This document shows positions 18,460 through 27,959 of a stretch of 64,000 bases of DNA, in pieces. The DNA is taken from positions 298,120 through 362,119 of the forward strand of contig NZ_QJHK01000004.1 of the NCBI RefSeq assembly GCF_003202435.1, written 5' to 3'. The notes under the pieces are model-generated. The model searched no databases. It saw only the letters and a program-made list of their open reading frames with translations, and was not told the DNA's origin. Both the position numbers and the translations under genes were made by a program. The DNA comes from Flavobacterium cheongpyeongense. GTDB taxonomy: Bacteria > Bacteroidota > Bacteroidia > Flavobacteriales > Flavobacteriaceae. How positions within the stretch are numbered: the first letter of the stretch is position 1; each line of letters opens with the position of its first letter.

Positions 18460-20895
18460 ATGAAAATAAGATTTACAATACCACTATTAAGTTTATTCTT
18501 TATTTTGTTAACTGGTACATCAATCAGTGCACAAGAAAAAACAACTATAAAAGGTAAAATAACTTTAAACAACAATGAAACACCAGAAAATGTTTCTGTC
18601 ATATTAAAAGGTACCCGTTTAGGTACTATTACGGACGAAGCTGGAAATTATAAAATAAAAAATGTAAAACCTGGATCTTATACCATAAAAGTATCAGGTG
18701 TTGGCTATTCTACTAAAGAAAAAAACATAATTATCAATGACGGTGAAGAACATATTGAAAATTTCACTATCTCTACTAACTCGGAAGAATTAACTGAAGT
18801 AGTTATTAATGCCGGTAAAACAAATCATTTTGCCCGAAAAGAAAATCAGCAGGTATCCAGACTGCCTCTTAAAAATCTTGAAAATCCACAAGTCTATACA
18901 ACAATAACTGGCGAGGTCTTAAAAGAACAGGTAGTAACTAATTTTGATGACGCTTTAAAAAACGCTCCTGGAGTAACACAACTTTGGGCCTCTACCGGTC
19001 GTGGAGGTGATGGTGCAGGATATTATTCGCTGAGAGGATTTTCTGTACAACCAACGATGGTTAATGGATTACCTGGTTTAACAAATGGAAGTTTAGACCC
19101 GGCAAATATTGACAGAATCGAAATTTTAAGAGGTCCTTCCGGAACTTTATTCGGAAGCAGTTTAATATCATACGGAGGGGTAATTAACACCACAACCAAA
19201 AAACCTTACAAAGGATTTGGTGGCGAAATAACTTATACAACTGGAAGTTATGCTTTAAACCGAGCAACAGTAGATCTTAATACTTCATTAAATGAAAAGA
19301 AAACATTAAATTTCAGAGTAAACTCTGCATATAATGACCAAAATAGTTTTCAGGATGCGGGTTTTAGAGAATCGTTCTTTATCGCTCCGTCTTTATCTTA
19401 TGAATTAAATGATAAATTATCATTCTTAGTACAAACTGAATTTATGAGCAATGAAACTACTAACCCAACCATGTTGTTTTTTGACAGGGGATATCCGTTA
19501 AGAGTTCATAATATTGACGAACTAAAATATGATAATAAACGCTCCTATACCAGTGACGAGTTAACTATTAAAACACCTTCTTTTAACATACAGGCTCAAA
19601 TGTTTTACAAACTTTCTGATCAATGGACTTCACAGACTGTTTTCTCAAATAGTACCTCAAAATCTGAGGGTTACTATTCCTACCTGTATGAAGGGACACA
19701 ATATTTCCCAACTATTACTGAAGGAATAGTCTTGGGTCGTTATTTTAATTATCAGGAAAACAACAACAAAACTACTGATATCCAACAAAATTTTATTGGT
19801 GATTTTAAAATCGGAAGCTTAAGAAACAGACTGGTTGTTGGCTTAGATTATTACAAAAGAACTTTTGCAGACCATAGTTCAAACTATGCTGCAAACGGCT
19901 ACATTTATATTGGGGATAATTTAGCTTCTTTCAATAGTGTTTTTGGCCCTTCAAACGGAGATACGGGTGTTTTGACTAAAGAAAGGTCTGATGCACTATT
20001 AGGTAATGCCCCAAGAAACAGCAGTAAAACAAAACAAGAAACTTACAGCGCCTATTTTTCAGATGTATTAAACATTCTTCCCAATTTATCAGCTATGGTA
20101 AGTTTACGCGCGGATCGTTTTATGAATGCTGAAAATGACGGTTACAACCAAACCGCATTTTCTCCAAAATTTGGAATCGTATATCAGCCAATTTTAAATA
20201 CGGTTTCTATTTTTGCTAATTACATGAACGGATTTTCAAACGTAGCTCCGGCTGCAGATGTCAATGGCACAGTTACAACAGCAAGAACATTTGGACCTGA
20301 AAGAGCGAACCAATTGGAAGCAGGAACAAAATTAAATCTTTTCAAAGATAAACTCTACGCAACTGTAAGTTACTACCAAATAAAAGTAACTGATCAGGTT
20401 TACAGCATTAGACCAAATGCAACTGACGTTACTTATTATACCAATGGAGCACAAGAAAATAAAGGTATAGAAGCTGAAATAGTTGCCAATCCAATTAATG
20501 GTTTAAACATTATTGCAGGTTACAGTTACAACGAATCTCTTTTAACTGCAGGTGATTTAGATTTTATCGCCCGCAGACCTGAAAGTGCCGGACCGGTGCA
20601 AATGGCAAACCTTTGGGCTAGTTACAAATTTACAACAGGAGTACTAAGAGGATTTGGATTAGGGTTTGGAGGAAATTATTTAGGAGACAATAAAATCATG
20701 AACAGATGGACATCTGGAGAATTTACAATACCTGAATACGTTGTTTTCAACTCTTCTTTGTTCTACAACGCAGAAAAATTTGGAATAAACGTAAAATTAA
20801 ACAACATTGCAAACAAAGAAATCTATGACGGATGGTCAACGGTTCATCCAAAAGATCCTAGAAGTATTGCTGCAAGTTTCACATATAGATTCTAA
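18460..20895 (+). CDS. TonB-dependent siderophore receptor
   Basis: Outer-membrane receptor, 811 residues from ATG 18460, probably for ferric hydroxamate-type siderophores. In order: signal peptide (MKIRFTIPLLSLFFILL..SAQ, to about residue 24), a carboxypeptidase-regulatory-like beta-sandwich (about 27-115, KGKITLNNNETPENVSVILKG) common in Bacteroidota receptors, a plug domain (about 130-240, with IDRIEILRGPSGTLFGSS), and a 22-strand barrel ending in SFTYRF with a terminal Phe. The plug pattern and PGVTQLW..YYSLRGF are those of FhuA/FoxA-type receptors. The downstream DUF3325/DUF3649/PepSY genes support iron uptake. Substrate assignment is inference. Confidence 0.93.
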   Translation: MKIRFTIPLLSLFFILLTGTSISAQEKTTIKGKITLNNNETPENVSVILKGTRLGTITDEAGNYKIKNVKPGSYTIKVSGVGYSTKEKNIIINDGEEHIENFTISTNSEELTEVVINAGKTNHFARKENQQVSRLPLKNLENPQVYTTITGEVLKEQVVTNFDDALKNAPGVTQLWASTGRGGDGAGYYSLRGFSVQPTMVNGLPGLTNGSLDPANIDRIEILRGPSGTLFGSSLISYGGVINTTTKKPYKGFGGEITYTTGSYALNRATVDLNTSLNEKKTLNFRVNSAYNDQNSFQDAGFRESFFIAPSLSYELNDKLSFLVQTEFMSNETTNPTMLFFDRGYPLRVHNIDELKYDNKRSYTSDELTIKTPSFNIQAQMFYKLSDQWTSQTVFSNSTSKSEGYYSYLYEGTQYFPTITEGIVLGRYFNYQENNNKTTDIQQNFIGDFKIGSLRNRLVVGLDYYKRTFADHSSNYAANGYIYIGDNLASFNSVFGPSNGDTGVLTKERSDALLGNAPRNSSKTKQETYSAYFSDVLNILPNLSAMVSLRADRFMNAENDGYNQTAFSPKFGIVYQPILNTVSIFANYMNGFSNVAPAADVNGTVTTARTFGPERANQLEAGTKLNLFKDKLYATVSYYQIKVTDQVYSIRPNATDVTYYTNGAQENKGIEAEIVANPINGLNIIAGYSYNESLLTAGDLDFIARRPESAGPVQMANLWASYKFTTGVLRGFGLGFGGNYLGDNKIMNRWTSGEFTIPEYVVFNSSLFYNAEKFGINVKLNNIANKEIYDGWSTVHPKDPRSIAASFTYRF

Positions 20896-20909
20896 TAAAA
20901 ATTAGTAAC

Positions 20910-20944
20910 AAAACACCTTTCTGTTTAATTAGAAAGGTGTTTTA
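20910..20944 (+). terminator. Terminator/attenuator between receptor and reductase genes
   Basis: ACACCTTTCT and AGAAAGGTGT form a perfect 10-bp stem (extended by A/T pairs) with an 8-nt loop and T tract, only 14 nt before the next start codon. It could reduce expression of the downstream genes relative to the receptor. Confidence 0.75.
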
Positions 20945-20957
20945 AAATTCATAAATC

Positions 20958-21290
20958 ATGATAACAACAGCAAGTCTAATCGTTTTTTTAGCTTTTTACA
21001 CCTTATATTATACTTCGAAAAAAGCTGTTCTATCCTATGATTTAGGTTTCGAAAAATGGATGCAGAAAAACCCAAAACAAACCAAAATCACCGGATTAGT
21101 TTTACTCTTGACTGCTTATGGTTTTTGGCTTTTTACAAAATCTTTGGGCTGTGGGAGTTTACTATTTTTTATTCAGCTTATGGCAGTAGGGAGTTTAATT
21201 GTAGTATTGACTCCGTTAAAAAAAATAAGTCGCTCATCTTTATTGATTCTTTTTATAATAATCGGTTTATTAGAATTTTATTACTCCTAA
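20958..21290 (+). CDS. Small membrane protein, DUF3325-like (iron-uptake operon)
   Basis: A 110-residue protein with three to four transmembrane helices (about residues 3-20, 44-62, 65-84, 92-108) and a short cytoplasmic loop (YDLGFEKWMQKNPKQTKI). Size, topology and position beside a TonB receptor and a PepSY protein match DUF3325-type proteins of siderophore reductase operons; the assignment is from context and pattern. The next start is 2 nt after its stop. Confidence 0.7.
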   Translation: MITTASLIVFLAFYTLYYTSKKAVLSYDLGFEKWMQKNPKQTKITGLVLLLTAYGFWLFTKSLGCGSLLFFIQLMAVGSLIVVLTPLKKISRSSLLILFIIIGLLEFYYS

Positions 21291-21292
21291 TC

Positions 21293-21583
21293 ATGCCCGC
21301 AAATCCAAAATACTTAACACAATCAAAGTGGCAACGGTTTGCCAAAATTACTGCTGCCATTCTGGGCGGCTATTTTGTTTCTGTAACATTTCATTTGGCT
21401 TTAGCCAGCTGGTTGAATCGTGCAGATGTTCTGATTACAATGGCTTTTAGTGGCTTCATTCTTTGGGTAGCCCTGATGATTGTTGCTTTTTTAGCCAAAA
21501 ACGGATGGAAAATCTGGTTGAGTTACCTATTCCTTTCATTTGTTTTCTCTCTTTTAATCTATTTAGGACAAACGTATAATTAA
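21293..21583 (+). CDS. Small membrane protein, DUF3649-like (iron-uptake operon)
   Basis: A 96-residue protein with three transmembrane helices, starting at ATG 21293, directly after the preceding stop. The longer open frame upstream is a shadow of the previous gene. The segment ITAAILGGYFVSVTFHLAL and the following ITMAFSGFILWVALMIVAF resemble the DUF3649 iron-transporter-associated family, and the gene order (receptor, small membrane proteins, PepSY) agrees. Its stop is 4 nt before the PepSY start. Confidence 0.72.
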   Translation: MPANPKYLTQSKWQRFAKITAAILGGYFVSVTFHLALASWLNRADVLITMAFSGFILWVALMIVAFLAKNGWKIWLSYLFLSFVFSLLIYLGQTYN

Positions 21584-21587
21584 CACT

Positions 21588-23135
21588 ATGAGTAATCGTA
21601 ATTATAATATTTATTTTCACACCCATACCGTTAGCGGCATTGTCATTAGTGTTGTTCTTTTTGTGATATTCTTTGCCGGATCATTTTCTTTTTTCAGGGA
21701 CGAAATCATCAATTGGGAGCGAAATGAATCGACTTCTTATTCAAAAGAAATTGATTTAAACTATGATACCGCCTTAAAAAAACTGGATAATGAATATATT
21801 TTGCACGGGCGAAATATCACTATTTCTAAGCACAGTAACGAAAAAAGGGTTAGCATTTATCTGGAAGGAACAAAAGATACTTTGGCTCAGGCTAAACAAA
21901 AAGAAGGAAGCTTTTTTTATTTAGATACCAAAAACTATAAAAGATCAACTTATGAAGAATCTTATTCATTGGGAGAGTTTTTATACAGACTTCACTTTTT
22001 GGCTCAGATTCCTTATCCTGTGGGATATTATCTTTCGGGATTTATCGCTTTGTTTTTTTTATTTGCAATTGTAACCGGAGTTTTATTGCACTGGAAAAAA
22101 ATAGTGTCTAACTTTTATGTTTTTCGTCCGAAGGAAAAACTTAAGATATTATGGACTGATGCCCACACAGCATTAGGGATGATTGGATTGCCTTTTCAGT
22201 TTGTATATGCGGTAACCGGTGCTTTTTTCATGATCAAACTACTAATTGTTGCCCCTGCTGTAATGGCACTCTACAATGGCGATCAGGATAAATTATACAA
22301 AGAACTTGAATATACTGATCCTGAGTATAAATTTGACAACAAAAAATTAGAAACAACTTTCAATATCAATCAATTAGTTTCAAAAGCAAAAAGTAACTGG
22401 GGCGATTTTGAAATCAATCGTGTTTATATTCAAAATTATGGGGATACCAATATGCATGTTCTCGTAGAGGGTGAATTATTAAGTACTAAAAAATTTACCG
22501 GAATAGGAAAAGTAGTTTACCGCATTTCTGACGGAAAAGAAATTGCAAAGAAAAATCCTGAAACGCAAAATAATTATTTAGATGTAGTAAAAAATGTTTT
22601 ATACCGCATTCATTTTGGTGATTATGGAGGATATGTCTTGAAAATAGTGAGTTTTATTTTGGGAATCATAACCTGCTTTGTGATTATTTCCGGTGTAATG
22701 ATCTGGTTAGTTGCCAGAGACAAGAAAAACATGCCCGAAAAGAAACGTCGCTTTAATGAAGGTGTTGTTGGTATTTACCTGGCAATCTGTTTGAGCATGT
22801 ACCCAATTACTGCATTGTCTTTTATAGCCACTAAATTATTTCATCCTTTAACCCAGTCAGGTTTGTACAGTATTTATTTTATAGGTTGGCTATTACTTAC
22901 TATCTTTTTTATTATTAAAAGAAACAATGCTTTCACAAATAAATGGTGCTTAATTTCTGGAAGTGTTTTAGGATTTTTAATTCCTGTTATAAACGGAATT
23001 GTTAGCGGAAATTGGTTTTGGAACTCCTTTATACAAAACAAGATACAGATTTTCTTTGTTGATGCTTTCTGGGTTGTTTTAGCCTTAGTTACGCTTTATG
23101 CTTCTTTTTCATTAAAGCCAAAAGAAAACAAATAA
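21588..23135 (+). CDS. PepSY-associated TM helix protein (probable ferric-siderophore reductase)
   Basis: A 515-residue inner-membrane protein of the PepSY_TM (PiuB/FsrB-like) family. It has an N-terminal transmembrane helix after HTHTVSGIVISVVLF, a periplasmic PepSY region, further helices with the conserved histidines in LLHWKK, WTDAHTALGMIGLPFQ and RIHFGDYGG (candidate haem or metal ligands), and three to four C-terminal helices. Members of this family reduce Fe3+ in siderophores at the inner membrane using quinol or cytosolic electrons. The context of a TonB receptor and two accessory membrane proteins supports iron release; the electron donor is unknown. Confidence 0.88.
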   Translation: MSNRNYNIYFHTHTVSGIVISVVLFVIFFAGSFSFFRDEIINWERNESTSYSKEIDLNYDTALKKLDNEYILHGRNITISKHSNEKRVSIYLEGTKDTLAQAKQKEGSFFYLDTKNYKRSTYEESYSLGEFLYRLHFLAQIPYPVGYYLSGFIALFFLFAIVTGVLLHWKKIVSNFYVFRPKEKLKILWTDAHTALGMIGLPFQFVYAVTGAFFMIKLLIVAPAVMALYNGDQDKLYKELEYTDPEYKFDNKKLETTFNINQLVSKAKSNWGDFEINRVYIQNYGDTNMHVLVEGELLSTKKFTGIGKVVYRISDGKEIAKKNPETQNNYLDVVKNVLYRIHFGDYGGYVLKIVSFILGIITCFVIISGVMIWLVARDKKNMPEKKRRFNEGVVGIYLAICLSMYPITALSFIATKLFHPLTQSGLYSIYFIGWLLLTIFFIIKRNNAFTNKWCLISGSVLGFLIPVINGIVSGNWFWNSFIQNKIQIFFVDAFWVVLALVTLYASFSLKPKENK

Positions 23136-23152
23136 GAATTTATAAAAAAATC

Positions 23153-23190
23153 AAAAAGGGAGAAAATTCAATTGAATTTTCTCCCTTTTT
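23153..23190. terminator. Bidirectional terminator, 38-bp perfect palindrome
   Basis: AAAAAGGGAGAAAATTCAA is followed directly by its exact reverse complement. It lies between the PepSY gene and the convergent YwqK-like gene. Confidence 0.9.
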
Positions 23191-23206
23191 CTTAACTAAA
23201 TGAATC

Positions 23207-23554
23207 TTAATTTGTATGGGCTAAAACTTTTTCTTCTAAGTTTTTAACCGATTTAATTTTGCTGTCTGAATAATCTACCTGACAAATATTTTTGTCGTTA
23301 AAATAAATCCATTTTCCGGTTTTTAATCCGTTTGTATATTCAGCAATGGCTTTTTTATTTCCGTTCTCGTCATAAGATAGCCAAACACCATCTAATTTAC
23401 CTTCCTTAAAAAAACCTTCCTGCTGTACTTTGCCATTCTCATAATAATAAGTAGCTCTTACTTTGTTTCCAACAGCTTCCAACTCAGGTTTAGTTTCTTG
23501 TGCAACTAAAATTCCAGAGAACAATATTGCAACTAAAATTACACACTTTTTCAT
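23207..23554 (-). CDS. Exported YwqK/MORN-repeat-variant protein
   Basis: A 115-residue secreted or periplasmic protein. From ATG 23554 there is a signal peptide (MKKCVILVAILFSGILVAQ). The mature part contains two to three copies of the antitoxin-YwqK/MORN-like unit: YYYENGKVQQEGFFKEGKLDG, then WLSYDENGNKKAIAEYTNGLKTG (each unit about 23 residues), then KWIYFNDKN. Such repeats form short beta-hairpins and are very common in Flavobacteria; their role is mostly unknown. The longer frame from 23578 lacks a sensible signal peptide start. Confidence 0.8.
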   Translation of the reverse strand: MKKCVILVAILFSGILVAQETKPELEAVGNKVRATYYYENGKVQQEGFFKEGKLDGVWLSYDENGNKKAIAEYTNGLKTGKWIYFNDKNICQVDYSDSKIKSVKNLEEKVLAHTN

Positions 23555-23680
23555 ATTTTGAGGTATTAATGTTATCAAATCTTTATCAAATATAATTAAT
23601 AATTTACATTAAAAAAACTTTTGCTTAACAATTTAATAACATTGAGTAAAAACTTAACATTGGAAATCAGCCAAATATAA

Positions 23681-23707
23681 AAAAACCAATGCTCAGGCAT
23701 TGGTTTT
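23681..23707 (-). terminator. Terminator of the TlpA-like gene
   Basis: AAAACCAATGC and GCATTGGTTTT form a perfect 11-bp stem around a TCAG loop, 59 nt after the stop of the minus-strand thioredoxin-like gene. Confidence 0.8.
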
Positions 23708-23765
23708 ACTAGGTTTTATGAGTTTTAAAAAAATTACGATAACGTTGTAAATTTCATAAATAATC

Positions 23766-24761
23766 TTAGTTCAATAGTGAATCGAGTTGTTTTTGAAGTT
23801 CTGGTGAAGACGGTCTTTCTGCATCCGGATTCAAAATATTTCCTTTTGGATCTATTAATATAAATCTCGGAATTCCGGTTACACCATAACTGGTTACAAA
23901 CTCAGACTCCCAGTCTTTGTCTGCAAATAACTGGATTCCTCCTAAATTTTTATCCAATACAAATTTTTTCCATTTCTCATTGTCTTTTGCCTTATCAATC
24001 GAAATGCTTACAAATTCAATATTCTTACCGTGATATTTCTCTTCTATTTTTTGTAAAAAAGGAATCTCGGCTCTGCAGGGGCCACACCATGTAGCCCAAA
24101 GATCAATGTAGACATATTTCCCTTTTAAATCAGAAAGTTTTGTTTTGCCTCCTTTATAATTCTCATAATCAAAATCAGGAGAAGGTTTTCCTTTTAATTT
24201 ATTTGCTTTAGCGGTACTTTCATAGGACTGAACTGCATATTGATTAAACTGTGCAAATGAATTTTTTAAAGCCATTTGAAACTCCGGATCAAATTTTCCC
24301 TTTTCAATGTTTTCATTATCCAGCTTTGTTTTTGTATCTAATAGTGCTTTAAATTCGGCTTCTTCTTTTGAGAAAGCTTCATTTTGAAATTTTTCATTGC
24401 TTAAAGAATACTGAGCCAGAAAATTACTTTCATCCACCCCTTTACCTTTATATACAATAGTCTCATCAAATTGTTTGGCATCCATTGTCAGGTTTATTTC
24501 TGAATCCGGTTTCAGATACAAACCAGAAACTTCACTGCCATCTGAAAATTGATAAAATCCCTTTGGTGCTTCAAAAGTAGCAGCAAAAACTCCCTTTTTA
24601 TCAACAGGAATGACCTGGGTAAAATTATTTGCTCCGCGTATAACTAAAGTATCGCTATTTCTGTTCGCAATTTTAGCGGTAAACTTAATTTTATTATTGG
24701 TTTGTGCATTAACATTAAAAGCGCTTAGTATCATTAGGGCTAAAAGGAAAACTTTTTTCAT
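23766..24761 (-). CDS. TlpA/ResA-like thiol-disulfide oxidoreductase
   Basis: A 331-residue exported thioredoxin-fold protein. It has a signal peptide (MKKVFLLALMILSAFNVNAQ), an N-terminal DUF4369-like beta domain (about 22-110), a helical linker, and a C-terminal AhpC/TSA-Redoxin domain with the active site WCGPC (Cys226, Cys229) in LWATWCGPCRAEIPFLQK. The conserved cis-proline is in VTGIPRF. Likely a periplasmic disulfide reductase, possibly for cytochrome c maturation or stress; the exact client is unknown. It is a single-gene unit with its own terminator. Confidence 0.92.
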   Translation of the reverse strand: MKKVFLLALMILSAFNVNAQTNNKIKFTAKIANRNSDTLVIRGANNFTQVIPVDKKGVFAATFEAPKGFYQFSDGSEVSGLYLKPDSEINLTMDAKQFDETIVYKGKGVDESNFLAQYSLSNEKFQNEAFSKEEAEFKALLDTKTKLDNENIEKGKFDPEFQMALKNSFAQFNQYAVQSYESTAKANKLKGKPSPDFDYENYKGGKTKLSDLKGKYVYIDLWATWCGPCRAEIPFLQKIEEKYHGKNIEFVSISIDKAKDNEKWKKFVLDKNLGGIQLFADKDWESEFVTSYGVTGIPRFILIDPKGNILNPDAERPSSPELQKQLDSLLN

Positions 24762-24893
24762 GATTGACAGTATTTTATTTTGAATAGGTCAAATCTAAAG
24801 AAATTCTGTGTGAGAAATTTACCTCTTAACAAAATATTTCAAATTTATAAGCATCAAGTCATTACTTTACTATATTAATTTGAATTTTGTGTT

Positions 24894-24901
24894 TACTTTT
24901 G
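24894..24901 (+). promoter_or_regulatory. -7 promoter box of aspS
   Basis: TACTTTTG, 19 nt before the aspS ATG. No TTG at the ideal -33 spacing. Confidence 0.45.
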
Positions 24902-24920
24902 CAGTCTAAAATTTTGATCA

Positions 24921-26672
24921 ATGTATAGAAGTCATAATTGTGGCGAATTAAATGCCTCAAATATTAATACCGAAGTTACACTTGCAGGCTGGGTTCAGAA
25001 ATCACGCGATAAAGGATTTATGAATTGGGTTGATTTACGTGACCGTTACGGAATCACGCAGCTTATTTTCGACGAAAGTCGTACCGATAAAACGGTTTTC
25101 GAATTAGCAAAAACACTTGGAAGAGAATTTGTAATTCAGGTAAAAGGAACTGTTATTGAGCGTGAAGCCAAAAACAAAAATATCCCGACTGGTGAAATCG
25201 AAATTTTAGTTGCTGAACTGACTATTCTAAATGCAGCGCTTACGCCTCCATTTACTATTGAAGATGAAACAGATGGCGGTGAAGATATCAGAATGAAATA
25301 CCGTTACTTAGATATTCGAAGAAATCCTGTAAAAAACAGTTTGCTTTTCCGTCATAAAGTAGCAATGGAAGTCCGTAAATATTTGTCTGACTTAGATTTC
25401 TGCGAAGTTGAAACCCCTTACTTAATCAAATCAACTCCTGAAGGAGCGAGGGATTTCGTTGTACCTAGCCGTATGAATGAAGGACAATTTTATGCTTTGC
25501 CACAATCTCCGCAAACTTTCAAACAATTATTGATGGTAGGCGGAATGGACAAATATTTCCAAATCGTAAAATGTTTCCGAGATGAAGATTTACGTGCTGA
25601 CCGTCAGCCTGAGTTTACACAAATCGACTGCGAAATGGCATTTGTGGAACAAGAAGACATTTTGAATATTTTTGAAGGACTCACCAGACACTTACTAAAA
25701 GAAATAAAGGGCATCGAAGTAGATAAATTCCCAAGAATTACCTATGATTATGCCATGAAAACATACGGAAACGACAAACCAGACATTCGTTTCGGAATGA
25801 AATTTGGAGAATTAAACGAATTTGCAAAACACAAAGAATTCCCGGTTTTTAATGCTGCAGAATTAGTGGTTGGGATTGCTGTTCCCGGCGCAGGAAATTA
25901 CACTCGTAAAGAAATTGACGGATTAATTGACTGGGTAAAACGTCCACAGGTTGGTGCTTCAGGAATGGTTTACGCTAAATGCAATGATGATGGAACTTAT
26001 AAATCTTCTGTAGATAAATTTTACGATCAGGAAGATTTAGGAAATTGGGCAAAAGCAACTGGTGCAAAACCTGGTGATATGATTTTTATTCTTTCGGGAC
26101 CAGCAAATAAAACCCGCGCACAACTTTCTGCACTTCGTATGGAATTGGCAACCCGATTAGGATTACGAAATCCTGAAGTTTTTGCGCCTCTTTGGGTTGT
26201 AGATTTCCCATTATTGGAACTTGACGAAGAAAGTGGACGTTATCATGCGATGCACCACCCTTTCACATCTCCAAAACCGGAAGATATGGAATTATTAGAA
26301 ACTGATCCTGGTAAAGTTCGTGCAAATGCCTATGATATGGTTCTCAATGGAAATGAAATTGGTGGAGGCTCAATTCGTATTCACGATAAAGGTACACAGC
26401 AATTAATGTTCAGATATTTAGGCTTTACAGAAGAAGAAGCAAAAGCTCAGTTTGGGTTCTTAATGGATGCCTTTCAGTTTGGAGCACCACCTCATGGCGG
26501 ATTAGCTTTCGGACTGGATAGATTAGTAGCGATTTTAGGAGGTCAGGAAACCATCAGGGATTTTATTGCTTTTCCTAAAAACAACTCAGGGCGTGATGTA
26601 ATGATCGACGCTCCCGCTGCAATTGATGATTCGCAACTGAAAGAATTGTCAATTAAATTGGATTTAAAATAA
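24921..26672 (+). CDS. aspS: Aspartate-tRNA ligase
   Basis: Class II aminoacyl-tRNA synthetase charging tRNA-Asp, cytosolic, 583 residues, the bacterial-type length. It has an N-terminal OB anticodon-binding domain ([28 protein letters not shown]), class II motif 2 ([18 protein letters not shown]), a GAD insertion domain in the middle, and motif 3 ([16 protein letters not shown]) near the C-terminus. It cannot be told by eye whether it is discriminating or also charges tRNA-Asn. Monocistronic, followed by a terminator. Confidence 0.98.
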   Translation: MYRSHNCGELNASNINTEVTLAGWVQKSRDKGFMNWVDLRDRYGITQLIFDESRTDKTVFELAKTLGREFVIQVKGTVIEREAKNKNIPTGEIEILVAELTILNAALTPPFTIEDETDGGEDIRMKYRYLDIRRNPVKNSLLFRHKVAMEVRKYLSDLDFCEVETPYLIKSTPEGARDFVVPSRMNEGQFYALPQSPQTFKQLLMVGGMDKYFQIVKCFRDEDLRADRQPEFTQIDCEMAFVEQEDILNIFEGLTRHLLKEIKGIEVDKFPRITYDYAMKTYGNDKPDIRFGMKFGELNEFAKHKEFPVFNAAELVVGIAVPGAGNYTRKEIDGLIDWVKRPQVGASGMVYAKCNDDGTYKSSVDKFYDQEDLGNWAKATGAKPGDMIFILSGPANKTRAQLSALRMELATRLGLRNPEVFAPLWVVDFPLLELDEESGRYHAMHHPFTSPKPEDMELLETDPGKVRANAYDMVLNGNEIGGGSIRIHDKGTQQLMFRYLGFTEEEAKAQFGFLMDAFQFGAPPHGGLAFGLDRLVAILGGQETIRDFIAFPKNNSGRDVMIDAPAAIDDSQLKELSIKLDLK

Positions 26673-26691
26673 ATTTCTGTAATTTTCGATA

Positions 26692-26733
26692 AAAACAAGA
26701 GCGATAATTAATTTTATTGCTCTTTGTTTTTTT
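26692..26733 (+). terminator. Terminator of aspS
   Basis: AAACAAGAGC and GCTCTTTGTTT flank an A+T-rich loop and run into a T7 tract, 20 nt after the aspS stop. Confidence 0.75.
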
Positions 26734-26960
26734 GTTACCTATTGCGATTTAGCATAAGAATTTCAAAAATGTGAATTTTTAATAAGTAGTCCGTTTATTA
26801 CAACAAAATAACTATAAGAATTGCTTTATCTTTAATAAATCAGTCTTAATTTAAAGATATCAATATCAAATTTCCCGTAATTTAAACACCGAAAACACTG
26901 TAAATCAATAATTTTTACAAAAAATTAACACCTTAGTGTCTTTTGTATGAATTTATATGT
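26734..26960. other. Non-coding A+T-rich spacer upstream of the cold-shock gene
   Basis: The whole gene-free stretch between aspS and the cold-shock gene is 325 nt. After the aspS terminator it holds no open frame or clear repeat that I can support; its right end carries the cold-shock gene promoter. Confidence 0.5.
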
Positions 26961-26968
26961 TACATTTG
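26961..26968 (+). promoter_or_regulatory. -7 promoter box of the cold-shock gene
   Basis: TACATTTG, 29 nt upstream of the ATG. A TTG lies 15 nt before it (26943-26945), a short spacing. The implied leader is only about 20-25 nt, unlike the long leaders of enterobacterial cspA. Confidence 0.55.
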
Positions 26969-26997
26969 CTTTATTATAAATTATTATTACAATTACA

Positions 26998-27192
26998 ATG
27001 CGTACAGGTACAGTAAAATTTTTCAATGAATCTAAAGGTTATGGATTCATTACAGACGAAGAAACAGGAAAAGACATCTTCGTTCACGCTTCAGGAATTA
27101 ACGCGGAAGAATTACGCGAAGGTGACCGTGTAAGCTACGAAGAAGAAGAAGGAAGAAAAGGGAAAGTTGCTGCTAAAGTAGCAGTAATCTAA
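26998..27192 (+). CDS. Cold-shock domain protein
   Basis: A 64-residue single CSD protein, an RNA/ssDNA-binding beta-barrel acting as RNA chaperone. RNP1 is KGYGFIT and RNP2 is DIFVHAS, both intact; MRTGTVKFFNESKG is the canonical N-terminus. Length is typical. Monocistronic with its own promoter and terminator. Confidence 0.96.
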   Translation: MRTGTVKFFNESKGYGFITDEETGKDIFVHASGINAEELREGDRVSYEEEEGRKGKVAAKVAVI

Positions 27193-27233
27193 GAAAAATA
27201 TAGCAATTTATTTTTTTTGCCTCTGAATGGTTT

Positions 27234-27270
27234 AAAACGTTTCGATTTATTTCGAAACGTTTTTTTTTTG
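27234..27270 (+). terminator. Terminator of the cold-shock gene
   Basis: AAAACGTTTCGA and TCGAAACGTTTT form a 12-bp stem followed by a long T tract. Confidence 0.85.
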
Positions 27271-27370
27271 TTTTCTGGTTAAAAAAATGTGAAAGTTTAA
27301 TTTATTATTTATAATCAATAAAAATTACACTCAAAGCTCATCTGGCACTATACTTAAATCATTTTTTAGC

Positions 27371-27401
27371 TTGTGATTTACAGAGTTGAAAGCTATCTTT
27401 G
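27371..27401 (+). promoter_or_regulatory. Promoter of the nuo operon
   Basis: TTG (27371-27373), 20-nt spacer, TATCTTTG (27394-27401). It lies upstream of nuoA ATG 27433 and inside the longer open frame, fixing the start. Confidence 0.75.
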
Positions 27402-27432
27402 TGACTTATTTTTAAGTAAAAAACCTAAGTTT

Positions 27433-27798
27433 ATGCAATCTGACCAATACAGCTATCTACCTATTTTAATGCAGCTTATTTTAGCTGTAGGCTTTGTGGT
27501 AGGAACTATCATTATTTCTGGAAAATTAGGCCCAAAAAGAACCTCAGAAACTAAAGATAAAAACTTTGAGTGCGGTATAGAATCCGTTGGTAATGCCCGT
27601 ATTCCTTTTTCAGTAAAATATTTCCTCGTAGCCATTTTATTTGTCCTGTTTGATGTAGAGGTGATTTTCCTTTATCCATGGGCTGTAAACTTTAAAGAAC
27701 TTGGAATGGAAGGGATGCTAAAAATGATTGTTTTTATGGCTTTGTTGTTAGTTGGTTTTTTCTATATCATCAAAAAAAGAGCTTTAGACTGGGAATAA
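27433..27798 (+). CDS. nuoA: NADH-quinone oxidoreductase subunit A
   Basis: Membrane subunit of complex I, 121 residues with three transmembrane helices (about 9-30, 62-83, 92-113). The family signature FECGIESVGNARIPFSVKYF is present in the loop between helices 1 and 2, including the conserved Cys. Start taken at ATG 27433 (MQSDQYSYLP), downstream of the promoter. First gene of the operon. Confidence 0.96.
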   Translation: MQSDQYSYLPILMQLILAVGFVVGTIIISGKLGPKRTSETKDKNFECGIESVGNARIPFSVKYFLVAILFVLFDVEVIFLYPWAVNFKELGMEGMLKMIVFMALLLVGFFYIIKKRALDWE

Positions 27799-27804
27799 AG
27801 AAAC

Positions 27805-27955
27805 TTTAGATTTCAGATTTTAGATTTTAGATTGCTTGGATTTAGAATTTTAGATTTGAAAATAAATTTCTCAAAAAAAATAATATTGATTTTTAAAATA
27901 TAGATTCCGATTTAGGATTGAAAAAAATCCAAAATCTAAAATCTAAAATCTAAAA
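27805..27955. repeat. Inverted heptad arrays in the nuoA-nuoB spacer
   Basis: Left array: TTTAGAT, TTCAGAT, TTTAGAT, TTTAGAT (27805-27832). Right array: AAAATCC, AAAATCT, AAAATCT, AAAATCT (27924-27951), the reverse complement of the left unit. The transcript can form a long heptad-periodic stem between nuoA and nuoB. No open frame is seen. Confidence 0.7.
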
Positions 27956-27959
27956 TAAA

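Noticed and set aside
21056..21292. N-terminal extension of the DUF3649-like protein
   Set aside because: It overlaps the preceding gene in another frame; ATG 21293 follows the preceding stop.
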